24,340 nt of DNA from positions 1 through 24,340 of the forward strand of contig JAEWFK010000100.1 in the NCBI GenBank assembly GCA_023388835.1, read 5' to 3'. The translations under genes and the position numbers were made by a program. Numbering within the stretch: position 1 is the stretch's first letter; each line of letters opens with the position of its first letter. This document shows, one piece after another, positions 14,552-24,200 of the stretch. This DNA is from Pseudomonadota bacterium (GTDB lineage: Bacteria; Pseudomonadota; Gammaproteobacteria; Burkholderiales; Burkholderiaceae_B). The notes under the pieces were generated by a model. It made no database searches. It was not told the DNA's origin and was given only the letters and a program-made list of their open reading frames with translations.

Positions 14552-15414
14552 CCGCATATGAAATGAACACGCTCATTGAGCGCGCCGAGCGTGTGCTGGC
14601 ACAACTGGAGGCCTGGCTGCCGCCTGCGCCGCCGGCCATTGACTGGCAGGCTCATGCCTTTCGTTGGCGCAAGCGCGGTTCACGGGGCTGGCTTGACGCC
14701 GTGCAGCACATTGCGCGCATCGGTGTGGACGACCTGCAGCACATCGAACGCCAGAAAGCTGTGATCGACCGGAATACCCGTCACTTTCTGGAAGGCCGGC
14801 CGGCGAATAACGTGCTGATGACCGGCGCGCGCGGCACCGGCAAGAGCTCGCTCGTAAAAGCCATGCTGGCGCAGTACGGCGGGCAGGGCCTGCGCCTTAT
14901 CGAGGTCGACAAGTCCGACCTATCCGACCTGGGCGACATCGTGGATCTGGTTGGGGACCGCCCCGAGCGCTTCATCATTTTCTGCGACGACCTCTCTTTC
15001 GAAGAGGGCGAGGCAGGCTACAAGGAACTGAAGTCGGTGCTGGACGGCTCGATCAGCGCGTCGGGCGACAACGTGCTGGTCTACGCCACATCGAATCGGC
15101 GGCATCTGTTGCCCGAATACATGAGCGAAAACCTGACCGCCAAGCATCAGTCCGACGGCGAGATCCATCCCGGCGAGACGGTGGAAGAAAAAATCTCGCT
15201 TTCCGAGCGGTTCGGCCTATGGCTGTCCTTCTACCCCTTCAAGCAGGACGACTACCTGGACATCGTCAACCACTGGCTGCGCGAGATGGGTTGTGCGCCG
15301 GAATCCGTCGAGGCCTCGCGTACGGAAGCCCTGCAGTGGGCGCTCGAACGGGGGTCGCGCTCCGGCCGCGTCGCACGCCAGTTCGCCCGGGACTGGGCCG
15401 CCCGCCATGTCTAA
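14548..15414 (+). CDS. DUF815-family AAA+ ATPase
   Basis: This 288-residue P-loop ATPase belongs to the DUF815 family, which is widespread in proteobacteria and whose role is not established. Walker A is GARGTGKSS at 93-101, Walker B FIIFCDDLSF at 142-151 and the sensor-1-like Asn is in VYATSNRRH at 178-186. The family hallmark SLSERFGLWLSFYPF and the DYL-IV-HW segment follow in the C-terminal half. The GTG at 14548 is chosen because AGGAGA at 14537-14542 sits 5 bases before it; ATG 14563 is an alternative. The stop codon overlaps the start of the Nudix gene by 8 bases (15407-15414), so the two are translationally coupled. Confidence 0.9.
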   Translation: MTAYEMNTLIERAERVLAQLEAWLPPAPPAIDWQAHAFRWRKRGSRGWLDAVQHIARIGVDDLQHIERQKAVIDRNTRHFLEGRPANNVLMTGARGTGKSSLVKAMLAQYGGQGLRLIEVDKSDLSDLGDIVDLVGDRPERFIIFCDDLSFEEGEAGYKELKSVLDGSISASGDNVLVYATSNRRHLLPEYMSENLTAKHQSDGEIHPGETVEEKISLSERFGLWLSFYPFKQDDYLDIVNHWLREMGCAPESVEASRTEALQWALERGSRSGRVARQFARDWAARHV

Positions 15415-16378
15415 ACCCTTCGTCGATGTGGCGGCCGGCGTGATCATTCAAGCGGACGGCCGCATCCTGCTGGGCCAGCGGCCCGCCGACAAGCCCTGGT
15501 CCGGCTGGTGGGAACTGCCCGGCGGCAAGATCGAGCCGGGCGAAACCGTGCTCCAGGCTCTGGCCCGCGAACTGAAGGAAGAGCTCGACATCGAGGTCAC
15601 CGAGTCGGCCCGCTGGGTCACCTACGTACACGAGTACCCCAAGACCATCGTGCGTCTGGCCTTCTGCAAGGTGACGGCATGGAAGGGCGAGCCGCGCGGA
15701 ATGGAAGAGCAAGCGCTGGCCTGGGTGGACCCCAAAGGTCCGCTGCAGGTCGGTCCTGTGCTCCCGGCGACCGAACCGCCCATGCGCTGGCTCACCTTCC
15801 CCGACCGCTACCTCTTGACCAACATTGGCGCTACACAGCACCTGGACGCTTGGCTGAAAAGGCTGGACACTGCCCTGGAACACGGCGTTGGCCTCATCCA
15901 GTTCAGGGAGCCTGAATGGGAAGCCCGTGCCCGCGGCGACACTGCTGAACACGAGCGGCTGGAAGCCGCTTTTCTTGCCGTCCTGGCGCGTTGCCGCCAA
16001 GCCGGGGCGAAATGCCTGGTGAATGCCGTGCATCGGGAATCCTGGTGGGGCCGGGCCGACGGCGTGCATCTGCGTGCGGCCGACCTTGCGTTGCAACGGG
16101 TCGTACCGTCTAAACCAGCCCTCGTGGCGGCCTCGGTGCACTCCGAAGAGGAATGCCAGGCAGCCATCGAAATGAAAGCGGACTTCATGGTGATGGGGCA
16201 TGTGCTGAGCACCCCTTCGCATCCCGACACGCCGGGCATGGGCTGGGAACGCTTCGCCGAGTTGGCTCAAGGCGCGGGCTGCCCCGTCTATGCCATCGGG
16301 GGGCAGAGCGCCGCCACGCTGCGGGAAGCCCAGGCGCATGGAGCGCATGGCGTAGCGTTCATGCGGGCGGGCGCCTGA
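15407..16378 (+). CDS. Nudix hydrolase (MutT-like) fused to a ThiE-like domain
   Basis: This 323-residue two-domain protein has an N-terminal Nudix fold at about 5-130. Its Nudix box is G40-x5-E46-x7-R54-E-L-x-E58-E59, which supports hydrolysis of oxidised nucleotides such as 8-oxo-dGTP. Residues about 155-320 form a TIM-barrel domain like thiamine-phosphate synthase (LIQFREPE, ADGVHLRAADL, MVMGHVLSTPSHPDTPGMGW, VYAIGG). In genuine ThiE the strand carrying IND supplies an Mg-binding Asp; here it reads VNA (205-207), and HLGQ is replaced by HLRA. TMP synthase activity is therefore doubtful. The architecture is well known in beta- and gammaproteobacteria, often annotated as Nudix family hydrolase. 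The start ATG lies inside the end of the DUF815 gene. It converges on the lipoprotein gene with only two bases between them. Confidence 0.9.
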   Translation: MSKPFVDVAAGVIIQADGRILLGQRPADKPWSGWWELPGGKIEPGETVLQALARELKEELDIEVTESARWVTYVHEYPKTIVRLAFCKVTAWKGEPRGMEEQALAWVDPKGPLQVGPVLPATEPPMRWLTFPDRYLLTNIGATQHLDAWLKRLDTALEHGVGLIQFREPEWEARARGDTAEHERLEAAFLAVLARCRQAGAKCLVNAVHRESWWGRADGVHLRAADLALQRVVPSKPALVAASVHSEEECQAAIEMKADFMVMGHVLSTPSHPDTPGMGWERFAELAQGAGCPVYAIGGQSAATLREAQAHGAHGVAFMRAGA

Positions 16379-16380
16379 TG

Positions 16381-17985
16381 CTACTGCCGGTTCGCACCTG
16401 AATCCCGCATAGGGAATTCAGGTGCCCAGCCCCCGCCCAAGGCGGCGATCAGGCGGGCACTGGCGTTCAGCCGTTCCTGCAGCAAGCTGAGGGCGGCGCG
16501 CTCGGTACTGAGCGCCGTGGTTTCGGTCTGCACGACGCTCAGGTAATCGATCAGGCCCGCTTCATACTGATTTTGCGTCAATCGCAGCGCCTCGCGGGCG
16601 GACTCCAGGGCGCGGCCTTGTGTGACCTGCTCCTGGCCCATGACACGAAGCTGCACCAGCAGATCCTCCACTTCCTGCAAGGCGGCGAGGACGGCCTGGC
16701 GCCAACTCAGGGCCTGTACATCGAAAGCCGCCCTGGCCTGCTCCACCGCCGCGCTGCGCGCACCGCCGTCGAAGAGCGTAAGCGCAAGCGCCGGCCCCAG
16801 GGCCCAGTAGCGAGCCGGTGCGGTCAGCCATTCCGCCCACTGTCCCGAACGAAAGCCGCCCTGGGCACCTAGGGTGAGCGCGGGGAACCAGGCGGCTTGG
16901 GCCACGCCGATCTGAGCGTTGGCCTCCGCCATGCGGCGCTCCGCCGCCGCAACGTCCGGGCGGCGCTGCAGCAGCTCTGAAGGCATGCCCACCGGGATGG
17001 TCGGCAGTCTCGGCACATCGTCGGATGCCGCGAGTCCGAAGGACGCAGGGGTGCGCCCCAATAAGACCGCCGCTGCATGCTCGAGTTGGGCGCGTTCCCG
17101 CTGCAGCGCAAGCAGCTGAGTACGGGCGTTTTCGAGCTGCGTGCGTGCGGCCGCGACATCGGCCATCATGGCCACCCCTGCCTGATAGCGGTTCTCCGTC
17201 ATCCGCAGCGAACGCTCATAGGCCTGCACCGTCTGCTCCATGAGCCGGATCTCGGCATCGGTTACACGCAAGGTGAAATAGGTCTGTGCAAGCGTGGACT
17301 GCATGCTAAGGCGCACATCGCCGATGTCCGCAACACTGGCATCCAGCGCAGCCTGGCTCGATTCGACCGAGCGCCGGACACGGCCCCATAAGTCGACTTC
17401 CCAGCTCACCGAGCCCGATACTGAATAGCTGTTGCTCGCCCCTCCGCCGAAGCCGCCGCTTCCTCCCTGGCTGCCGGTCGCCGTACCGGCGCCGCTACCG
17501 GAACGCTCGACCGAGGCATTACTTCCCACGGTTGGAAAGAAGCCCGAACGTGCCGATTGGAGCGAGGCCTGCGCCTGGCGATATCGTGCTTCCGCCAAGC
17601 GGAGATCCAGGTTCTGTGCCTGCAGCTCCACCATCAGGTCGTCGAGCACGGAATCCTCATACAAGCTCCACCAGTCCGAACGCAAGACGGGTGCATTCGC
17701 ATCGACCTGCACCCAGCCGGCATTGGCGGAGGGGTGCGGCTTCACGACGGCCTGCTTGTAGTCCGCACCCAGGTCAATATCCGGCCGCCGATAATCCGGC
17801 CCTACGGCGCAACCGGCCAGCAGAGCCAGCGATAGCAGTCCCGTGAGTGCGAATTTCCGTGGAACGCCTTCATCGCGGCCACCGCGAACGGCAAGACGCG
17901 CCGCCGCGCTTCGTTTCGGAAGCTGCTTTGCGGCGTGCTGCGTGTGGGTGGGCAGAGAGACGGCTCGTGCTTGCATGGCTTCCAT
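16381..17985 (-). CDS. RND efflux outer-membrane lipoprotein (NodT family)
   Basis: This 534-residue TolC-like outer-membrane channel completes the MdtBC pump. The lipobox LLAGC puts the lipidated Cys at residue 59, followed by AVGPDYRRP, the usual start of mature NodT/OprM proteins. Two OEP repeats follow. Odd features: the stretch before the lipobox is about 58 residues long, with many basic residues, where 15-30 is normal. No in-frame ATG, GTG or TTG start nearer the lipobox is seen. Residues 161-186 are almost pure Gly/Ser/Ala/Thr, placed where the first extracellular beta-hairpin loop is expected. The ATG overlaps the mdtC stop (TAATG), which fixes translation coupling. A second ATG at 17976 is also possible. 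Confidence 0.9.
   Translation of the reverse strand: MEAMQARAVSLPTHTQHAAKQLPKRSAAARLAVRGGRDEGVPRKFALTGLLSLALLAGCAVGPDYRRPDIDLGADYKQAVVKPHPSANAGWVQVDANAPVLRSDWWSLYEDSVLDDLMVELQAQNLDLRLAEARYRQAQASLQSARSGFFPTVGSNASVERSGSGAGTATGSQGGSGGFGGGASNSYSVSGSVSWEVDLWGRVRRSVESSQAALDASVADIGDVRLSMQSTLAQTYFTLRVTDAEIRLMEQTVQAYERSLRMTENRYQAGVAMMADVAAARTQLENARTQLLALQRERAQLEHAAAVLLGRTPASFGLAASDDVPRLPTIPVGMPSELLQRRPDVAAAERRMAEANAQIGVAQAAWFPALTLGAQGGFRSGQWAEWLTAPARYWALGPALALTLFDGGARSAAVEQARAAFDVQALSWRQAVLAALQEVEDLLVQLRVMGQEQVTQGRALESAREALRLTQNQYEAGLIDYLSVVQTETTALSTERAALSLLQERLNASARLIAALGGGWAPEFPMRDSGANRQ
16394..16425. other. Hairpin in the 3' end of the lipoprotein gene, between converging genes
   Basis: GCACCTGAATCCC at 16394-16406 pairs with GGGAATTCAGGTGC at 16412-16425, with one bulged base and a 5-base loop. 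It lies 15 bases beyond the Nudix stop on the plus strand and inside the last codons of the minus-strand lipoprotein gene. No T-run follows on either strand, so it is at best a pause or 3'-end processing signal. Confidence 0.5.
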
Positions 17986-20900
17986 TATGGGTTTCGTGTC
18001 GTTGGTTCGCCCCGCGGCGCGTCCGTGGCCCGCTCGCCTCGGCGTCGGGATACGCGCAAGCGCAGGCGATCAAGATAAAGGTACACCACCGGGGTCGTAT
18101 AGAGCGTGAGTATCTGGCTGAGCAGCAGCCCGCCCACAATGGTGATGCCCAATGGCCGGCGCATTTCCACGCCCGCGCCCGTCGCCAGCACCAGAGGCAA
18201 TGCCCCGAGCATGGCAGCCAGCGTGGTCATCATGATGGGGCGGAAGCGCACCAGGCAGGCCTGATAAATGGCATCGCGAGAACTCAGTCCGTCGCGCCGC
18301 TCCGCCAGCAGAGCGAAGTCAACCATCATGATGGCGTTCTTCTTCACGATACCGATCAGCAGAAACACGCCAATCAGCGCGATCAGCGTGAATTGTTCAC
18401 CCAGCAGCATCAGGGCGAGCAATGCACCGATGCCCGCGGAAGGCAGAGTGGAAAGAATCGTGATGGGGTGAATATAGCTTTCATACAGCATGCCCAGCAC
18501 CAGATACATGGTGACCAGGGCGGCAAGAATCAACCAGGGCTGCTGGTCCATGCCCTGCATCAGCGCCCCGGCCGTTCCCAGGAAACCGGCCTGTATCTCG
18601 TGCGTCGGCAGACCGGTGCGCGCCACCGCCTCCTCGATCGCCACCATGGCTTCGTCCAGCGCCACCCCCGGGGCCAGACTGAAGGAGATGGAGTCGGCGG
18701 CGAGCAGGCCCTGGTGGTTGACGCTCAACGGCGCGCTGCCGCGCTCCAGCCGGGTGAAGGCCGACAAGGGGACACGCTGCCCATCGGCTGCGATCACCTG
18801 CACCAAGCGGAGCGATTCGGCGTCCCGCGCATAGCGCTCGTCGATGCCCATCACCACATGGTATTGGTTCAGACGGCCATAGATCACCGACACCTGACGC
18901 TGACTGAAGGAGTTATTCAGCGTTGTGGCGATCGTGTTCATGTCCACGCCCAGGCGCTTGGCGGCATCCCGGTCGATCACCAATTCCACCCGCCGTCCTT
19001 TGTCCTCGACGTCCGTATCCACATCGACCAGTTGCGGCAGCGCGGCCAAGGCTTGCTGCACGCGCGGCATCCAGGTCTTGAGCGTGTCCAAGTCTCCGCT
19101 CATCAGCGTGTAGTCATAAGAGCCCGAACTCTGCTGCCGCCCACCCACAAAGATGTCCTGCTGCGGCACCAGTGTGAGTCGGGCACCCGGCGTCCGTTGG
19201 AACTGGGGACGCAGGCGGTTGACCACTTCCATGGCGCTCTCGCCGCGCTGGCTTTTAGGCTGAAGCTCTATCATGAGGAAGCTGGAATTGCTGCCGCCCC
19301 GTCCCCCCGCGTGCACCGTCACACTGCGTATCGCCGGGTCAGCCATCAACTGCTTACGGAAGGCTTCGAGCTTGGGCATCATGGCATGGAAGGATGTTCC
19401 CTGATCCACACGAAAGAAGCCCATGAGCTGGCCGGTATCCTGCTGGGGGAAATACCCTTTGGGCACGATGGTGTACAGATAGACATTCAGACCGATGGTG
19501 GCCAGCAGCACCATCAGTGTGAAGCGGCTATGCGCCAGAGCCCAGTTCAGCGAACGCTTGTAGCCGGCCCAGAACCAGTCGCCCATGGTACGAAAGGCCC
19601 GGCTCAACGCGCTGCGGCGCGGCGGCTCCGTGGAACCGCCCTGCGAGACGGCGTTCGGCCGGGCGCCCGGCTCGCCGCCCTGCAAAAGTACGCCCTGCCC
19701 CGTCGCCCGCCCGGCCAGGACACCGCCATCGGCACCCGCCTTTCCTTCCTTGCTCCCCACCTTCAGCAGGCGTGCGCACATCATGGGCGTGAGCGTCAGG
19801 GAAATCAGCAGCGACACCAGGATCGCGACCGACAGGGTGACCGCGAACTCTCGGAAGAGCCTCCCCGGCAGGCCGCCCATGAACAGCATGGGAATAAACA
19901 CCGCCACCAGAGACAGGCTCATTGCCACCACAGTGAAGCCGACCTCGCTTGCGCCCCGCATGGCCGCGCGCAGGGGCGGCATGCCCTTCTCCCGATACCG
20001 GATGACGTTTTCCAGCACGACAATGGCATCGTCCACCACAAAGCCGGTGGCCACGATGAGCGCCATCAGCGAAATGGTGTTCAAGGTATAGCCGAACAAC
20101 AGCATCAGGCTGAAGGTCGTGATGAGCGAGGCCGGCACCGCAATGGCCGGTATCAGCGCCGCTCGCCCATTGCGCAGGAACATCAGCACCACGACGATGA
20201 CCAGCGCCACGGCGATCAGCAGCGTGATCTCGGCCTCGTGCATGGACGCCCGTATGCTGGGCGTACGGTCCTGCGCCACCGACAGTGTCACGTTGGCCGG
20301 CAGCATGGCCTCAAGCTGCGGCACCTGGCTATGTATGGCGTCCACCGTCTTGATGATGTTGGCATCGGCCTGACGGCGCACAATCAGCAACACTGCTTTT
20401 CTGTCGTTATAGAAGCCGATCTTGTTGCGGTCCTCGACCGAATCCTCGACCGTCGCCACATCCCTCAGGCGGATCGGCGCACCGTCCCGCCAAGCGACGA
20501 TGAGCGGGGCAAACTGCTGGGCACGATTCATCTGCCCGCCCGTGCTCAGCATCCAGTTGTGCCTGTCGTTCTCCACCACCCCATTGGGCCGCAGGGTGTT
20601 GGCATCATTGAGCGCGCGCCGCACCTCGTCCAGCGCCACGCCCGCGGCATACAGCGCTTGGGGATTAAGGGTGACGCGCACGGCGGGTAGAGAGCTGCCG
20701 CCGACTTCCACTTCTCCCACTCCCGGGACCTGAGCCAGCTTCTGCGCGACCAGGGTGGCGGCCAGATCGTAAAGCTCGCCTTGCCCGGCCACGGGCGAGG
20801 TCAGTGCCAGCACCATGATGGGTGACGACGAAGGGTTCACCTTGTTATAAGTGGGATTGCTGCGCAGGCCCGAAGGCAGCATGGCCCGCGCCGCGTTGAT

Positions 20901-21233
20901 CGCCGCCTGGACGTCCCGCGCCGCGCCGTCGATGTCCCGGCCCATGTCGAACATCAGCATGATGCGGGTCGACCCTTCCGAACTGCGCGAACTCATCTCC
21001 GCCAGTCCCGCTATGGAACCCAGCGACTGCTCCAGCGGCGTGGCCACGGTGGAGGCCATGGTCTCGGGACTCGCTCCAGGCATGCTGGCCGACACCGTGA
21101 TCATGGGGAAATCCATTTGAGGCAGCGGCGATACCGGCAGCAGGAAATAGGACAGAACGCCGGTCAGCACCATCGCCAGGCAGGCGAGCGTCGTCGCCAC
21201 CGGCCGCATGACGAAGAGCCCGAACCACCTCAT
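17985..21233 (-). CDS. mdtC: RND multidrug efflux transporter, MdtC-like, with a cytoplasmic-loop insertion
   Basis: This is an inner-membrane proton/drug antiporter of the HAE1 family, 1082 residues against about 1025 in E. coli MdtC. The protein starts MRWFGLFVMRPVATTLACLAM, then LLPVSPLPQMDFP. The proton-relay pair Asp401-Asp402 is in GFVVDDAIVVLENV, and IGIVKKNAIMMVDFAL in the second half carries the conserved Lys. In E. coli, MdtB and MdtC form an MdtB2C trimer. The extra length sits at about residues 492-546, between TM6 and TM7, and is Gly/Ala/Pro/Arg-rich, unlike family members. The start overlaps the mdtB stop (ATGA at 21230-21233) and the stop overlaps the lipoprotein start. The specific assignment as MdtC, not another HAE1 pump, rests on gene order and N-terminal sequence. 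Confidence 0.9.
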   Translation of the reverse strand: MRWFGLFVMRPVATTLACLAMVLTGVLSYFLLPVSPLPQMDFPMITVSASMPGASPETMASTVATPLEQSLGSIAGLAEMSSRSSEGSTRIMLMFDMGRDIDGAARDVQAAINAARAMLPSGLRSNPTYNKVNPSSSPIMVLALTSPVAGQGELYDLAATLVAQKLAQVPGVGEVEVGGSSLPAVRVTLNPQALYAAGVALDEVRRALNDANTLRPNGVVENDRHNWMLSTGGQMNRAQQFAPLIVAWRDGAPIRLRDVATVEDSVEDRNKIGFYNDRKAVLLIVRRQADANIIKTVDAIHSQVPQLEAMLPANVTLSVAQDRTPSIRASMHEAEITLLIAVALVIVVVLMFLRNGRAALIPAIAVPASLITTFSLMLLFGYTLNTISLMALIVATGFVVDDAIVVLENVIRYREKGMPPLRAAMRGASEVGFTVVAMSLSLVAVFIPMLFMGGLPGRLFREFAVTLSVAILVSLLISLTLTPMMCARLLKVGSKEGKAGADGGVLAGRATGQGVLLQGGEPGARPNAVSQGGSTEPPRRSALSRAFRTMGDWFWAGYKRSLNWALAHSRFTLMVLLATIGLNVYLYTIVPKGYFPQQDTGQLMGFFRVDQGTSFHAMMPKLEAFRKQLMADPAIRSVTVHAGGRGGSNSSFLMIELQPKSQRGESAMEVVNRLRPQFQRTPGARLTLVPQQDIFVGGRQQSSGSYDYTLMSGDLDTLKTWMPRVQQALAALPQLVDVDTDVEDKGRRVELVIDRDAAKRLGVDMNTIATTLNNSFSQRQVSVIYGRLNQYHVVMGIDERYARDAESLRLVQVIAADGQRVPLSAFTRLERGSAPLSVNHQGLLAADSISFSLAPGVALDEAMVAIEEAVARTGLPTHEIQAGFLGTAGALMQGMDQQPWLILAALVTMYLVLGMLYESYIHPITILSTLPSAGIGALLALMLLGEQFTLIALIGVFLLIGIVKKNAIMMVDFALLAERRDGLSSRDAIYQACLVRFRPIMMTTLAAMLGALPLVLATGAGVEMRRPLGITIVGGLLLSQILTLYTTPVVYLYLDRLRLRVSRRRGERATDAPRGEPTTRNP
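19596..19760 (-). repeat. Palindrome-rich in-frame insertion in mdtC, candidate dispersed repeat
   Basis: This stretch encodes the extra cytoplasmic-loop segment of MdtC. On the coding strand it holds the perfect palindrome GCCGGGCGCCCGGC and a hairpin GGCGGTTCC-AC-GGAGCCGCC (complete in RNA with one G-U pair). It also has two copies of GCAGGGCGG. The encoded peptide is low-complexity. Boundaries are approximate and the repeat status is inferred, not shown by a second copy in this window. Confidence 0.45.
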
Positions 21234-24200
21234 GCGGCCGGCTCCCCCGCCGTACCCGCAGCAGCATCTCGCCGCCGGAATCGCCGGGCGTAGCGGTCGA
21301 AGAACAGGTAGATGACGGGCGTGGTGAACAGGGTCAGCACCTGGCTGCAGATCAGCCCGCCCACCATGACCAGCCCCAGCGGCTGGCGCAGCTCTGCGCC
21401 GGACCCGGTCGCGAGCATGAGCGGAATCGCGCTGAACAGCGCGGCCAGCGTCGTCATGAGGATGGGACGAAAGCGCAGCAAGGCGGCCTCATGGATGGCC
21501 GACTGGGGATCCAGCCCTCGCTCGCGCTCGGCATCCAGCGCAAAGTCGATCATCATGATCGCGTTCTTCTTCACGATCCCGATCAGCAGGATGATGCCGA
21601 TCACGCCTATCATGTCCAGATGCGTTCCCGTCAGCAGCAGCGCCAGCAGCGCCCCCACCGCCGCCGATGGCAAGGTGGAAAGTATCGTCACCGGGTGGAT
21701 GTAGCTTTCGTACAGAATGCCCAGCACGATATACATCGTGACCACCGCCGCCAGAATCAGCCACAGTGTGCTCGAGAGCGAGGCCTGGAAGGCGCGCGCC
21801 GCGCCCTGGAAGGTAAGCTCGGCCGACAACGGCATCTGCAGCTCGGCCTGCACGCCGCGTATCGCTTCGACGGCATCCGACAACGCCACGCCCGGCGCGG
21901 TATTGAAGGAGATCGTGGTTGCCGGAAATTGCCCCAGGCGCTCAATGGACAGCAAAGTGCTGTCGTACTCGATCCGCGCGAACGCGCTCAAGGGGATCGG
22001 CGTACCGGCACTGCCCTTCACATGGATCTGCTCCAGCGCTGAAGGATCCTGCCGATACTCGGGCGCCACTTCCAGCACGATGCGGTATTGCGCCGACTGC
22101 GTGAAGATGGTCGAGATCAGACGCTGCCCGAAGGCATCGTACAGCGCATCGTCCACCATGGCATTGCTCACGCCCAGCCTGGCCGCCGCATCCCGGTCGA
22201 TACGCACGATGGCTTCCCGGCCGTGCGGCAGCAGGTCGCTGACCACGGACTCGAGTTCGGGCAAGGCGGCCAAGGCTTCGACCAGCCGGGGCGCCCAGGT
22301 CATCAGCAGCTCGTGGTCCGGGTCGGACAACGTCATCTGGTACTGATTGCGGCTGACGCGGTCATCGACCGTCAGATCCTGCACCGGCTGCATGTACACC
22401 TGTATGTCCGGCAGGTCCGCCAGCGATGCATCCAGGCGCCGCATGACGTCCGACGCGCTACTGCCGCGTTCCCCCAGAGGCGCCAGGGCGATCTGCATCC
22501 GTCCCGTGCTGAGCGTCGAGTTGGTGCCGTCGATGCCAGTGAACGAGGTCACCGACACGACGTCCGGATCTTCCAGGATTCGTTGAGCCGCAACGTTCTG
22601 GCGCGCCGCCATGGAAGCAAACGAGACGTCCTGCGGACCCTGGCTGATGGCCTGGATAAGGCCGGTATCCTGCTGGGGGAAAAATCCCTTCGGCACCACC
22701 ACATAAAGCAGGCCTGTGAAGACCAGCGTCGCGACGGCAACAAGCAGGGTCAGCCCCTGCCGCCGCAGCACCCATCGCAGTCCACGGTCATACCAGGCGA
22801 TCAGGTCGTCCATCCCGCGGCCGGCGGCGCGCTGGAAGCGGCCCAGCTTCATTTCGGATTCGGGGCGCAGCAGGCGCGCGCACATCATGGGCGTGAGCGT
22901 CAAGGAGATGGCCAGAGACAACAGAATCGCCACGGCCAGCGTGACGGCGAACTCGCGGAACAGCCGCCCGATCACGTCGCTCATGAATAGCAGCGGAATC
23001 AGCACGGCGATCAGCGACAGCGTCAGCGACACCAGGGTAAAGCCGATCTGTTTGGCGCCCTTCAATGACGCTTGCAGCGGCGACTCGCCCTCTTCTATGT
23101 GCCGGGCGATGTTCTCGATCATCACAATGGCGTCGTCCACCACGAAGCCGGTGGCAATGGTCAGCGCCATCAGGCTCAGCGTGTTCAAGCTGAAGCCGCT
23201 CAAATACATGATGCCGAAGGTGCCCACCAAGGACAGGGGCACGACCACGCTGGGTATGAAGGTCGCCGTCCAGCTGCGCAGGAAGACGAAAGTCACGAGC
23301 ACCACCAGGCCGATAGCCAGCAACATTTCCGTCTGGACGTGGCGGATGGCCTCGCGTATGGTCTGCGTCCGGTCGGCGGCCACGGCAAGGTCCACGCCCG
23401 CCGGCAGGGAAGCCCGCAGAGACGGCAGCATGGCCTTGACGCTGTCGACCACCTGCACCACGTTGGCGCCGGGCTGGCGCTGTATGTTCAGCAGAATGGC
23501 GGGGGTCGTGCCCACCCACGCCGCCTGGCGTACATTTTCGGCATCCTGGACGGCACTCGCGACGTCGCGCAGCCTGAGCGCCGAACCGCCCTCATGGCGC
23601 AGGATCAGGTTCTCGTAATCCTCGATCGAACGCAGCTGATCGTTGGCGTCGATGGTGGTGGAACGCTCCGGCCCATCCAGGTTTCCCTTGGGCTGGTTGA
23701 CGTTGGCTTCGTTGATGGCTGCGCGTACGTCCGCCAGCGTCAGGCCGCGCGCAGCGAGTGCCGCCGCATTGGCCTGGATGCGCACCGCCGGGCGCTGCCC
23801 CCCCGCAATGCCCACCAGCCCGACCCCCGTGATCTGGGAAAGCTTCTGCGCCACGCGCACGTCGATCAGGTCGCGGACCTGGTGCAAGGGCAGCGTGGGC
23901 GAGGTCACCGCCAGCGTGATCACCGGTGTATCGGCCGGGTTCACCTTGTTGTAGATGGGCGGTGCGGGCAGGTCATTGGGCAGCAGGTTGGACGCGGCAT
24001 TGATGGCGGCCTGCACCTCCTGTTCGGCTACGTCCAGCTCCAATTCCAGGTCGAACTGAAGGGTGATGACCGACGACCCTCCAGAGCTGGACGAGGTCAT
24101 CTGCGTGAGGCCGGCCATCTGCCCGAACTGCCGCTCCAGTGGCGAAGTCACGAGCGCCGTCATGACGTCCGGACTCGCCCCGGGATATAGCGTGCTGACT

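Noticed and set aside
15266..16348. A 360-codon minus-strand open frame over the Nudix/ThiE gene
   Set aside because: It is antisense to a protein with a full Nudix box and has no domain features of its own.
17847..20690. A 947-codon open frame on the plus strand, opposite mdtC and the lipoprotein gene
   Set aside because: It is a high-GC antisense shadow. Its translation is full of His, Gln and Arg with no recognisable domain, while the minus-strand frames are clear RND and OMF proteins.
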